Part shown: positions 35,588 through 44,814 of the stretch, piece after piece
Numbering within the stretch: position 1 is the first letter of the stretch
Layout of the letters: every line of letters starts with the position of its first letter
Origin: Johnsonella ignava ATCC 51276
GTDB lineage: Bacteria > Bacillota > Clostridia > Lachnospirales > Lachnospiraceae
Assembly (NCBI RefSeq): GCF_000235445.1
Contig: NZ_JH378829.1
Coordinates: 397,001-461,000, forward strand
Length of the DNA stretch: 64,000 nt
Direction of reading: 5' to 3'
The notes under the pieces: model-generated
Told to the model about the DNA's origin: nothing
What the model saw: the letters and a program-made list of their open reading frames with translations, nothing else
Databases searched by the model: none
Made by a program: the position numbers and the translations under genes

Positions 35588-37450
35588 TTACAGCCCGTAT
35601 CTTTCTTTAAGTCTTTTAAAAATAGATTCCGAATCAATACCAAGACTCTGCCTTAAAAGCGATACATCTCCATGTTCAACATAAGCATCGGGCAAAGTTA
35701 CATTATAAACCTTTACATCAGGATAATTCTGACTTATATACCTGCCTGCCATAATCCCGAAACCTCCGCTTAAAACATTTTCTTCAAGAGTTACTATGAG
35801 CTTATGCTTTTTACATAGTCTGTCAATAAGTTCTTTATCAAAAGGCTTTATAAATCTGACATTTGCAAGACTGCATTTATGTGCTGTGGCTTTAAGCCTG
35901 TTTCTCAGATTATTTGCACAGCTTACCATACTTCCTGCAGCAAGAAGTGCAATTTCTTCTTCCTCATAAATCATCTCGCCCTTTGCATACTCAATTGGAG
36001 CATTAAACTCCTCAAGACCCGTATACGCCTGTCCTCTCGGATATCTTACAGCAATAGGACCGTTATATGAAAGTGCAAATTCAAGCTGAGCCTCAAGCTC
36101 TACGGCGTTCTTAGGCACCATTATACTCATATTCGGTATACAGCTAAGATATGAAAGATCAAATATTCCCTGATGCGTTTCACCGTCTGCACCTACAAGA
36201 CCTGCCCGGTCAATAGCAAATACCACGTTAAGATTCTGTATACATACATCATGAAGCACCTGATCAAAACCCCTTTGTAAAAATGATGAATAAATGGCGG
36301 CTACCGGCTTAAGACCTGCCGAAGCCATACCTGCAGCAAGTGTAACGGCATGCTGTTCCGCTATACCGACATCAAAAAAACGCTTAGGATAAAGTTTTCC
36401 GAATTTTGCAAGTCCTGTGCCGTCAGGCATGGCAGCTGTTATTGCGGTTATCCTTTTATCTTTTTTTGCAAGTTCGCACAGTTTATCTGCAAATACATCG
36501 GTATAATCAGGCTTTGTCTTTTCTTTTAAAGGTTTTCCCGTAGCTATATTAAATGCTCCAACACCGTGAAATTTTTCAGGATTTTCTTCGGCAGGTCTGT
36601 ATCCCTTTCCCTTTCTCGTAATTACATGTACAAGAACTGAAAGGTCAAGTTTTTTTGCCTCATTAAGTACCTTACAAAGCTGCATGGTATTATGCCCGTC
36701 AACCGGACCCAGATATATTATTCCCATATTTTCAAAAAGCATACCGGGTATAAGAAACTGCTTAATTCCGTTCTTTGTATATTTTATACTGTCAATCACG
36801 GGTTTACCAAGAAGAGGTAACTTTTCAAGTGTTGACTGAACATTCTTTTTTAAATTATTATAGAAGTTTGCAGTCCTTATACCGTTTAAGTAATTTGACA
36901 TGCCGCCTACATTTCTTGAAATTGACATACTGTTGTCATTTAATACTATAATAAAATTCTTCTTCATTCTTGCAGCATTATTAAGTGCCTCATAAGCCAT
37001 GCCCCCTGTAAGAGCTCCATCACCTATAATTGATACCACCTTATAATCTTTTCCCATCAGATCCCGTGCCTGGGCTATACCGAGACCTGCCGAAATGCTT
37101 GTTGATGAATGTCCGGTATTAAAAGCATCACAGGGACTTTCCTTGGTTTTAGGAAAGCCCGATATACCTCCAAATCTCCTTAAGTCATCAAAAGCATCTT
37201 TTCGTCCGCTTAAAATCTTATGTGTATAGGACTGATGTCCCACATCCCATATAATTTTATCTTCAGGTATGTTAAAAGAGCGGTATAAAGCTATAGTCAG
37301 CTCAACCACCCCAAGATTGCTGGCAAGATGTCCTCCGGTTACGCTAAGCTTACGTATAAGAAAACGTCTTATCTCTTTTGCAAGTTTGTTTAAATCAGAA
37401 GCCTTGATTTTTTTTACATCAGAGGCTTTATTAATATTATCAAGCAGCAT
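35588..37450 (-). CDS. dxs: 1-deoxy-D-xylulose-5-phosphate synthase
   Basis: 620 residues. It condenses pyruvate and glyceraldehyde 3-phosphate to DXP, the first MEP-pathway step, with thiamine diphosphate. GHQSYTHKILSGR, the TPP motif GDGALTGGMAYEALNNAA and GHNTMQLCKVL are clear, as are FDVGIAEQHAVTLAAGMA and the transketolase C-domain. The length is normal. It lies 4 nt after ispA, and tlyA follows at 41 nt spacing. It supplies the pathway that ends with ispH at 17 kb. Confidence 0.97.
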   Translation of the reverse strand: MLLDNINKASDVKKIKASDLNKLAKEIRRFLIRKLSVTGGHLASNLGVVELTIALYRSFNIPEDKIIWDVGHQSYTHKILSGRKDAFDDLRRFGGISGFPKTKESPCDAFNTGHSSTSISAGLGIAQARDLMGKDYKVVSIIGDGALTGGMAYEALNNAARMKKNFIIVLNDNSMSISRNVGGMSNYLNGIRTANFYNNLKKNVQSTLEKLPLLGKPVIDSIKYTKNGIKQFLIPGMLFENMGIIYLGPVDGHNTMQLCKVLNEAKKLDLSVLVHVITRKGKGYRPAEENPEKFHGVGAFNIATGKPLKEKTKPDYTDVFADKLCELAKKDKRITAITAAMPDGTGLAKFGKLYPKRFFDVGIAEQHAVTLAAGMASAGLKPVAAIYSSFLQRGFDQVLHDVCIQNLNVVFAIDRAGLVGADGETHQGIFDLSYLSCIPNMSIMVPKNAVELEAQLEFALSYNGPIAVRYPRGQAYTGLEEFNAPIEYAKGEMIYEEEEIALLAAGSMVSCANNLRNRLKATAHKCSLANVRFIKPFDKELIDRLCKKHKLIVTLEENVLSGGFGIMAGRYISQNYPDVKVYNVTLPDAYVEHGDVSLLRQSLGIDSESIFKRLKERYGL

Positions 37451-37454
37451 TACT

Positions 37455-38396
37455 CTAATTCTTTCTGTATGTCAGTTTATCTATTATTTTTTCAAGGACT
37501 TTATAATCCATACATTCTTTATCAACACCTGAACGCATATTATCTTTAATGTCGGCTTTTGAAATATTTTTTAAAATATCTTTTGCCTTTTGTGAAAGTC
37601 TCTTTACTTCATTTTGTGCATATTCAAGTCCATAAAGACTTACATATGTAGTCTTTTTATTTTTTTCATCGGAATGTATAGGTTTTCCCAGTACAGCCTC
37701 GCTTGAGGTTTCATCAAGTATATCATCCTGTATCTGAAATGCAAGCCCTATACATAAGGCACACTCTCCAATGTCATCAATCAGCTTTGCATCTCTTTCA
37801 TAAACTCCTCCTATGACTGCCCCCGTCATCATACATGCCTCTAAGAGTGCCGAGGTTTTTAAATTATATATGAAATCAAGCCTGTGTTTATCAAGAGGCT
37901 TTCCGGTGTTTTCAACATCAACAGTCTGTCCGCCTATCATACCCTTTATACCGGTTTTTTGTGCTATAATATTTAAGGCATGTGCCGCCCTCTTTGGAAA
38001 ATCCGAGTTTAATACGGCTTCAGACATTACTGAAAACGCTTCAACTATAAGCGCATCTCCTGCAAGCACTGCCATATCTTCACCGTAACTTACCCATGTA
38101 GTAGGCTTCCCACGCCGCAGCGTATCATTGTCCATACATGGAAGATCATCATGTATAAGAGATGATGCATGTATCATCTCAATTGCAGACATAAAAGGCG
38201 CTACGGCTTTTATATCGGCACTTTTACCGGCAAAAAACCTGTAGGTTTCAAGCATTATAAGGGGTCTTATCCTCTTGCCTCCGCCGGTTACAGCACTGTA
38301 CATTGCATCAAGAACCGTTTTTTGAAGTCCTTTGACCTCAGGCAGAAATTTAATTATATTTTCTTCAATCTCAGATATATCAAAATCAGAAGCCAT
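37455..38396 (-). CDS. ispA: Polyprenyl (farnesyl/geranyl) diphosphate synthase
   Basis: 313 residues. It condenses IPP with allylic diphosphates. The first Asp-rich motif is LIHDDLPCMDNDTLRRG, the second FQIQDDILDETS, with GKRIRPLIMLE and the MIGGQTVDVENTG region between them. The residues before the first motif (MIHASSLIHDD) fit a short-chain (C15) synthase, but chain length cannot be fixed by eye. It starts 2 nt after the xseB stop and sits 4 nt before dxs, so xseA-xseB-ispA-dxs is a single unit. Confidence 0.93.
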   Translation of the reverse strand: MASDFDISEIEENIIKFLPEVKGLQKTVLDAMYSAVTGGGKRIRPLIMLETYRFFAGKSADIKAVAPFMSAIEMIHASSLIHDDLPCMDNDTLRRGKPTTWVSYGEDMAVLAGDALIVEAFSVMSEAVLNSDFPKRAAHALNIIAQKTGIKGMIGGQTVDVENTGKPLDKHRLDFIYNLKTSALLEACMMTGAVIGGVYERDAKLIDDIGECALCIGLAFQIQDDILDETSSEAVLGKPIHSDEKNKKTTYVSLYGLEYAQNEVKRLSQKAKDILKNISKADIKDNMRSGVDKECMDYKVLEKIIDKLTYRKN

Positions 38397-38398
38397 GT

Positions 38399-38818
38399 CT
38401 AATCAACCTCCGTTTCTTTATCCGAAATGTCATTTTTGAAGCTGTCCGCAAAATCGTCATCTACAGTTTTATCTTTTTTATCAGATTTTTTAGTATATTT
38501 ATTTTCAAGGATTATAATCTGCCTCTGTGCTTTATCAAGCCTGCTTTTTACACCTGCCATCAGCATCATGCCGTTTTCATAGGTCTTTATACTGTCCTCA
38601 AGTGAGATCTCGTCATCCGAGAGTTTTTTTATCACATCTTCAATATCTGCAAGTATCTCTTCAACCGGTCTGTCATCATGTATACATACCTGACTCTCAC
38701 CCGTTTTATTATCTTTTTTATTCTTTATACCTTTTTCCTGCCGTACCTTTTTTGTAACAGTTTTTTTTGAAGTATGAGCCTCTTCTTTTGCGGCATCCAT
38801 GCTCTTTTTATCTGCCAT
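38399..38818 (-). CDS. xseB: Exodeoxyribonuclease VII small subunit with long basic N-terminus
   Basis: 139 residues, about twice the usual 60-80. The conserved part is residues 52-115 (RPVEEILADIEDVIKKLSD, then ISLEDSIKTYENGMML and a coiled coil), matching XseB. Before it stand about 48 Lys/Glu/Ser-rich residues (KKVRQEKGIKNKKDNK) and after it an acidic Asp/Lys tail; both look disordered. With XseA it forms the nuclease that degrades single-stranded DNA. AAGGAA lies upstream of the ATG at 38816-38818. Confidence 0.9.
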   Translation of the reverse strand: MADKKSMDAAKEEAHTSKKTVTKKVRQEKGIKNKKDNKTGESQVCIHDDRPVEEILADIEDVIKKLSDDEISLEDSIKTYENGMMLMAGVKSRLDKAQRQIIILENKYTKKSDKKDKTVDDDFADSFKNDISDKETEVD

Positions 38819-38910
38819 ATTTACAGTTCCTTAAATTTTATTATTTATCATAAGCAATTATTCTAAACGGTTATAATTAAAGTTTCTTTACACTTCTTCT
38901 TATCATCATA

Positions 38911-40119
38911 TCATAAACTGCTTATATCATCTCCGGATATGATTTTTGCATCTGCACTTCCGTCTCTGAACCTCAATGTAATTATATCATCTTTTTTAAG
39001 TTTTTTAACGCTGTTTATCCTTTTAAATTTTTTATCGGTTACAAATGCATATCCAAGTTCAAGTTTATCAAGAGGCGAAAGAGCCTTAAGTCTCTCATTC
39101 ATAAGCTGCGCCTCATGCCGCCTGCTTTCAAAAACATGCCCGGCAGCCTCTCTCAGCCTTGTTTCAATGCTTATACATATCCTTTTTTGTAAAGCCAGTT
39201 TAGCTCCAGGGGAAAGATGCTCAAGCTCCGTTTTAAAATGTGCAAGCTCGTACCTTATGTTTTCAAGCCTTTTCAGCAAAGCAGCCTTCATAAGGTCTTT
39301 TTTTACTTCAAGTCTGTCTATAAATGAATTTATATCAATAACTGCAAGCTCCGCTGCGGCACTTGGCGTAGATGCTCTTAAATCAGCTGCAAAGTCGGCA
39401 ATTGTATAGTCGGTTTCATGACCTACTGCACTTATTACAGGAGTTTTACAGTTATACAGTGCCTTTGCCACCTCCTCTTCGTTAAATGCCCAAAGGTCTT
39501 CTATGGAGCCTCCTCCCCTGCCGGCTATAATTACATCCACTCCATATATATCAAGGGTTTTTAAGGCGTTTATTATACTTTCTTTTGCAGCGGCTCCCTG
39601 TACTATACACGGGCATATTACAATTTCTATATATGGATTTCTTCTCAGTGAAATATTAACTATATCCCTTAAGGCGGCGCCTTCTTTTGCCGTAGCTATA
39701 CCAAGCCTTGAACAGTAAAAAGGCAGTCTTTTTTTATTCACAGGATCAAATATCCCGGTTTTTTCAAGTTTCTCTTTTAATATTATAAATTTCCGGTAAA
39801 GATCTCCTGTACCCGCTTCTTCTATGCTGTCGGCATAAAGCTGGTAAACCCCGCTCTTTTCATATACACCTATCCTGCCGCCTGCAATGACCTGCATACC
39901 GTCAGTCAGCTCAAAGTTCAGATTGGCCCTGTTTGAAGCGAACATAACCGCCTGTATTACTCCCCCTGAATCCTTCATGGTAAAATATATATGTCCGCTG
40001 TTATGATATTTACAATTTGAAATCTCACCCTTTATTTTAATCTTTGTTAATAAAAAGTCCTGACTAAACATATTTTTTATATATGTATTTACTTGAGTTA
40101 CCGAATATACAGATGACAT
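38911..40119 (-). CDS. xseA: Exodeoxyribonuclease VII large subunit
   Basis: 402 residues. It carries the N-terminal OB domain (IKIKGEISNCKYHNSGHIYF) and the nuclease domain with GAALRDIVNI, DVIIAGRGGGSIEDLWAFNE and SAVGHETDYTIADFAADLRAS, the family core. A helical C-terminus follows. Two ATGs stand in tandem; the second (40117-40119) has better spacing from GGGAG. The family ends with a strand such as LRFRDGSADAKI, present here. It lies between nusB and xseB. Confidence 0.95.
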   Translation of the reverse strand: MSSVYSVTQVNTYIKNMFSQDFLLTKIKIKGEISNCKYHNSGHIYFTMKDSGGVIQAVMFASNRANLNFELTDGMQVIAGGRIGVYEKSGVYQLYADSIEEAGTGDLYRKFIILKEKLEKTGIFDPVNKKRLPFYCSRLGIATAKEGAALRDIVNISLRRNPYIEIVICPCIVQGAAAKESIINALKTLDIYGVDVIIAGRGGGSIEDLWAFNEEEVAKALYNCKTPVISAVGHETDYTIADFAADLRASTPSAAAELAVIDINSFIDRLEVKKDLMKAALLKRLENIRYELAHFKTELEHLSPGAKLALQKRICISIETRLREAAGHVFESRRHEAQLMNERLKALSPLDKLELGYAFVTDKKFKRINSVKKLKKDDIITLRFRDGSADAKIISGDDISSL

Positions 40120-40208
40120 CATCTCTCCCTGAAATAAATATGATTTTTATATATGGCACTGCAAAATAGCTGAGTAATCATTAATTTATGCTTTATATAA
40201 TAAAAATT

Positions 40209-40706
40209 CTATATAAGCTTAGCAAGTATACCGTTTACAAACGCCGGAGAATCGTCCCCTCCAAACCTCTTTGCAAGCTCAACCGCTTCATTTACTGCAA
40301 CTTTTTTTGGTATACTGTCATCATATTCCATCTCATATACTGCAAGCCTCAGTATTGTCAGTTCAACCTTCCCCATTCTGTCAAGCTTCCAGCCCTTTGA
40401 TACCGAGCTGATCGCCCTGTCTATATCATTACATCTTTCTTTTATATCCTTTAGCCTTAAACAGAACTCATTAAACCCGCCGTCATCTTCAGCCCGGGTA
40501 TGCCGCACTTCTTCTTTTTTTTCCGAATGCTTTTTTTCTGAACATTCTTTTTCTGAATATTCTTTTTCAGTTTCCTTTTTTTGTGAGTATCTGTTTTCTT
40601 CATTTTCCATAAAAAGCTTAATTTGTTCATGAAGCTCATTATCACTATGAAAATACGAACAAAATAATATTTTAAAATAATTTTCCCTAAGCTTTCTTCT
40701 GCTCAT
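40209..40706 (-). CDS. nusB: Transcription antitermination factor NusB with a repeat insertion
   Basis: 165 residues; the family core is about 135-140. The N-terminus ([20 protein letters not shown]) and the C-terminus ([20 protein letters not shown], then [20 protein letters not shown]) are standard NusB, which binds boxA RNA with S10. Between them (about residues 36-75) is a run of Ser-Glu-Lys units ([18 protein letters not shown]), encoded by an imperfect 15-nt tandem repeat. The insertion falls in the loop after the first helices and may be tolerated. AGGTAAGTT precedes the ATG. Confidence 0.93.
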   Translation of the reverse strand: MSRRKLRENYFKILFCSYFHSDNELHEQIKLFMENEENRYSQKKETEKEYSEKECSEKKHSEKKEEVRHTRAEDDGGFNEFCLRLKDIKERCNDIDRAISSVSKGWKLDRMGKVELTILRLAVYEMEYDDSIPKKVAVNEAVELAKRFGGDDSPAFVNGILAKLI

Positions 40707-40790
40707 AACTTACCTTATCCTTAAATTAGATCTTTAAAGCTAGACTATACACTTATACTTCTATTTATGTCAAGTCCTTTAAACCTTTCT

Positions 40791-40837
40791 AAAAAAACTG
40801 CACTGAATTTATTTTAATAATATTAAAATAAATTCAG
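40791..40837 (-). terminator. Terminator after addBA: perfect 17-bp palindrome
   Basis: CTGAATTTATTTTAATA and TATTAAAATAAATTCAG (40803-40837) pair perfectly around a single base, followed on the minus strand by TGCAGTTTTTTT. It lies about 35 nt beyond the addA stop and before nusB. The arms are A/T-rich and very regular. Confidence 0.8.
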
Positions 40838-40872
40838 GCATAAAATGAAAAATAAAATATCATCTTAATATA

Positions 40873-43800
40873 TCAAAGCTCTATTTTTTTATTCAGCCTA
40901 CATGACCATATATATTTTTTCTCAACTTTTTTCTGTAATGCCGCCTCAAGTGCTTTTTGATAATATTCAAGCTGAAATGAATATCTTTCTATAAGTTCTT
41001 CTTGTAAATCAGCCTTGTCCGTTTTATAATCTACAAGAATTACAGAATCACTTTGTTCTATATATGCATCTATAATCCCCTGTATAAGAACAGGCTCATC
41101 ACTTGAGGATACACCTAATTGATTTGCCGGAACGGTCATGGTAAAGGCTTTTTCTCTTTTAAGTGTTTTATTATTTAAAGCCTCTTTAAATAATTTTCCG
41201 AGATCGGAACTAATAAAATTCATTACATCAGTGATATTTATATTATCCTTTTCATAAAATGATATAAATCCTTCTTTAAGCATTTTTTCTATAAATTTAT
41301 TCAGACTTTTTATATCACTCACATAATTATAATCCATAATCTCCATAATACGATGAAATGCGCTGCCCCTGTCAAATGCCTTATTATTTTTATTAATAAA
41401 ACCGGAGTTATTTTCATCAGAATCATCATCTAAAAAAAGTGTATAGTCTTCGTCAGCCTTTGAATCCGACACATCTGATAATTTAGCGGCCGTTTTATTA
41501 AAATGAGGTCCGTTAAAAGACTGTATTTTATAATCGGTTTTCTCATATTTTTTACTTAATGTATTTTTATTTAATTCATGAATCTGCATTATATTCATCT
41601 TAGTACAAAGCTCTATATCGGCATTAAACTTATAGGGTTTTTCTATAAGATTTTTTATATCATTATATTCATACTCTGATTTTTCAGTATTTTTATTAAT
41701 TAAAGCTTTATTAAATTCCTCTTTAAGCCTGTGCAGCCTTTCAGTTATATTCTCAGCTTTTATATAATTATTTTCACACGCTTTGCCCTGTTTATATCTT
41801 TCACATTTTATTTCAATATTTTCTTTTATATATGGCTGTGCCATAAGAAGCCAGTCCAGAAAAGAGGAGGCTGCACCGGTGTCTGCCGTGCTTAAATGCC
41901 CATCCGTATTTATAAGATGTGTATACTTTTCAATAACCTTTTCATAATCCTTTACACAGGCTGTCATTATAAGAGCCTCTTTTGCCCTGCTCATTGCAAC
42001 ATATAATATCCTTATCTCCTCACCCAGAGCCTGCTGTTTCATCCTGTATTTTAAAACATTTTTCTTTATGCTGCTCCACTTTACCCTCCTTTGCGGATCT
42101 ATATAATCACAGGCAATGCCAAGCTCCGAATCAATTACTATAGGTGATTTTGTCTCCTGAAAATTAAACTGTTTTCCCATATTGGCTATAAAACATACAG
42201 GAAACTCAAGACCTTTTGATTTATGTATACTCATAATACGGACTGTATTATCAAACTCTCCCAAAAGAGAAGCTTCGCCGTAATCAGTATTGTATTGCTT
42301 AAGATTATCAATATACCTTATAAAATTAAACAATCCTCTAAGTCCGGTTTCCTCGTAGGCGGCAGCCTTTTCAACAAGCATTATAAGATTTGCCCTTCTT
42401 ATGTCTCCTGCCTCAAGTACGGATACATAATCAAGATAGCCCGTTTCTTCATAGATATGTACTAACAGTTCGGACAATTTGGTATATCTTGACATTTCCT
42501 TATATCCTGAAAGCATATCAAGTGCCTTTTTAATTTTATGCACAGTATCTTTATTAAAACTCTCAGGTTCAATATTAAGTGCATATATACAGGCATCATA
42601 AAGCATGATTATATGTTTTTTTTCATACATACGGCTTTTATATCTATATATTATTTCTGCAAGCTCATTATCACAGAGCCCTACTACAGGTGAATGTAAA
42701 AAGGCTGCCAGTTCAACTTCGCTGTAAGGATTGTCAATAGCCTGAAGCATTGCAAGTACTACCCTGACCTCAAGTGTATCAAAATATCCTGCCGATGTTT
42801 GTGCATATGCCGGTATCCCCTCTGATATAAGAGCATCAACAAAAATTTCCGCCCTTCCCGATACCGCTCTGAAAAGTATTGCTATATCCGAATATTTAAG
42901 TCTCCTGTAATCACCGCTTTCAGAATCCCTTACCAAAAAAGGCTTCTCACCTTCACCTGAAATCATTGATTTTATCTTTTTTGATATCATAACGGCTTCA
43001 AGCTCGATACCTCTTAATATATCATTTGTATGCCCGTAATCCTCGTATACATCCTGATTTTTTTCGCCTTCATCATTAAAATCATCATTAAAATCTTCCC
43101 CGCCCGCTATATCACTCGGCTCCTCATACAGTATAAGCTGAGGGATAATTGAGGTTTTTCCCCTCTCATCATCTATATCCTCGTATTTTGCCCCTTTGTA
43201 AAGTGCCGACTCACTGTCATAATCGATACCGCCAAGACCTGAAGACATAATTTTATAAAACAGTGCATTTATCCCGTCAATTACACTGCCTCTGCTTCTG
43301 AAATTTTTTTTCAGATTTATAAGTATATCTTTCCCTGCACACTCTTTAGTGCAAGGAGTCTCCCGGCTGCCTATACAACTTGTTGTATTCAAATCGGAAG
43401 ATTGCTGAACGGACCTGAGATTACATGACTTACCGTTTATATAATTTTCTGTATTCAAATCATCACGGCGGCTCACATACCTTTTATAGGTATTATATTT
43501 ATGATTAAAAAGTTCGGGCTTTGCCTGTCTGAAAGCGTATATGCTCTGTTTTACATCGCCTACCATAAATACATTGCCATTTTCTATGGCATTTACAAGC
43601 TCTTCCTGCACATAATTTGAATCCTGATATTCATCAATATATATTTCTTTAAACTGCAAGGCATATTCAAGTGCAGCCGTACTTTTTTTACCATCCTTAT
43701 AAAGTATGTCAAGTGCAAAATGTTCAAGATCATTAAAGTCTGCAACATTTTTTTCAACTTTAGATTCAATAAGCCGATCCATATATTCAATACATAGATT

Positions 43801-44814
43801 TATAAGCACATCTGCGGCTGCATACTGTGATTTTTCTTCAAGCTCCAGCCTTTCGATATCTGCAAGAAAATTTTTTATAAAATTATCTTTTATAATTTTT
43901 TTATAATCATCACGTATACTTTTTGCCATATTTTTTAAATCCGGATCGGCATCTTTGCCCGCTCTGCCTATCATAGGAAAATCAAAATCTTTAAGTGCAC
44001 TTTGTAGTTCTTCATAATCACCGACACTTGCAAGCCTTTTTATAAGACCACTCTCATACTCAAAGGTCTTTTTATATCCTGCAAGTCCTTCAGATTTATC
44101 ACATAAATCTATGGCAACAACTATCTTTTTTTCTATATCTGAGGCAATATATTTTATTCTCTCAATTATATAATCCTGCCACATTTTCCTGTCATGACCG
44201 TCTTTATAAGAATTAAGCAGTTCCTTAAGCCATTTTTGGGGCCATGGTTTTGCCGAAGCAAAACTATAAAGATTTTCAATATATTCTTTTATCCTGACAT
44301 CACTTTTTGCACCTGCAAATGAATCAACAAGCCTGATATAGCCCTCATCAGCCGAATCATATTTTTCTTCCATAAGCTCTGAAAGCACTTCATCTTTTAT
44401 AATATTTATCTCACCCTGATCAGCTATCCTGAAAGAAGGATCAAGCGGTGTCATATCTATATGCTCCCTTATAACTGAAAGACAGAAGCTGTCTATGGTA
44501 GTTATTTTTGCATATTCTACAAGCACAGCCTGCCTTCTAAGCCTTTCATACATCTTTGAACCGTAAGGATAATCCGATATGGTCTCCTCTATTCTTTTAA
44601 ATATTCTGTCTCTCATCTCCGAAGCAGCCGCTCTTGTAAATGTCATTATAAGAAGCTCATCTATATCAACAGGGGCTTTCTCATCAGTTATACGGCTTAT
44701 AACACGTTCTGTCAGTACTGCGGTTTTTCCGCTTCCCGCCCCCGCTGCCACAAGTACCTTTTTATCTCTTACGCTTATAGCCGCTCTTTGCTCATCAGTC
44801 CAATTTGCCGCCAT
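40873..44814 (-). CDS. addA: ATP-dependent helicase/nuclease AddA
   Basis: 1313 residues. It unwinds and trims double-strand ends with AddB up to Chi-like sites. The UvrD-type motifs are present: VLVAAGAGSGKTAVLTERVI (Walker A), TIDSFCLSVIREH, YIDEYQDSNYVQEELV (motif II) and VGDVKQSIYAFRQA (motif III). Helicase motif V/VI appear as MSIHKSKGLEFPVCFI and ILYVAMSRAKEAL, and the RecB-type nuclease as SVILVDYKTDKAD with a preceding GSAFHRIME. Between motif III and the LKKNFRSR motif a roughly 50-residue Cys/Asn/Ser-rich insertion (NLRSVQQSSDLNTTSCIG) is unusual. Its start overlaps the end of addB by 20 nt. Confidence 0.95.
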   Translation of the reverse strand: MAANWTDEQRAAISVRDKKVLVAAGAGSGKTAVLTERVISRITDEKAPVDIDELLIMTFTRAAASEMRDRIFKRIEETISDYPYGSKMYERLRRQAVLVEYAKITTIDSFCLSVIREHIDMTPLDPSFRIADQGEINIIKDEVLSELMEEKYDSADEGYIRLVDSFAGAKSDVRIKEYIENLYSFASAKPWPQKWLKELLNSYKDGHDRKMWQDYIIERIKYIASDIEKKIVVAIDLCDKSEGLAGYKKTFEYESGLIKRLASVGDYEELQSALKDFDFPMIGRAGKDADPDLKNMAKSIRDDYKKIIKDNFIKNFLADIERLELEEKSQYAAADVLINLCIEYMDRLIESKVEKNVADFNDLEHFALDILYKDGKKSTAALEYALQFKEIYIDEYQDSNYVQEELVNAIENGNVFMVGDVKQSIYAFRQAKPELFNHKYNTYKRYVSRRDDLNTENYINGKSCNLRSVQQSSDLNTTSCIGSRETPCTKECAGKDILINLKKNFRSRGSVIDGINALFYKIMSSGLGGIDYDSESALYKGAKYEDIDDERGKTSIIPQLILYEEPSDIAGGEDFNDDFNDEGEKNQDVYEDYGHTNDILRGIELEAVMISKKIKSMISGEGEKPFLVRDSESGDYRRLKYSDIAILFRAVSGRAEIFVDALISEGIPAYAQTSAGYFDTLEVRVVLAMLQAIDNPYSEVELAAFLHSPVVGLCDNELAEIIYRYKSRMYEKKHIIMLYDACIYALNIEPESFNKDTVHKIKKALDMLSGYKEMSRYTKLSELLVHIYEETGYLDYVSVLEAGDIRRANLIMLVEKAAAYEETGLRGLFNFIRYIDNLKQYNTDYGEASLLGEFDNTVRIMSIHKSKGLEFPVCFIANMGKQFNFQETKSPIVIDSELGIACDYIDPQRRVKWSSIKKNVLKYRMKQQALGEEIRILYVAMSRAKEALIMTACVKDYEKVIEKYTHLINTDGHLSTADTGAASSFLDWLLMAQPYIKENIEIKCERYKQGKACENNYIKAENITERLHRLKEEFNKALINKNTEKSEYEYNDIKNLIEKPYKFNADIELCTKMNIMQIHELNKNTLSKKYEKTDYKIQSFNGPHFNKTAAKLSDVSDSKADEDYTLFLDDDSDENNSGFINKNNKAFDRGSAFHRIMEIMDYNYVSDIKSLNKFIEKMLKEGFISFYEKDNINITDVMNFISSDLGKLFKEALNNKTLKREKAFTMTVPANQLGVSSSDEPVLIQGIIDAYIEQSDSVILVDYKTDKADLQEELIERYSFQLEYYQKALEAALQKKVEKKYIWSCRLNKKIEL

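Noticed and set aside
40457..40645. A 62-codon Lys-rich frame overlapping nusB
   Set aside because: It is the nusB repeat read in another frame.
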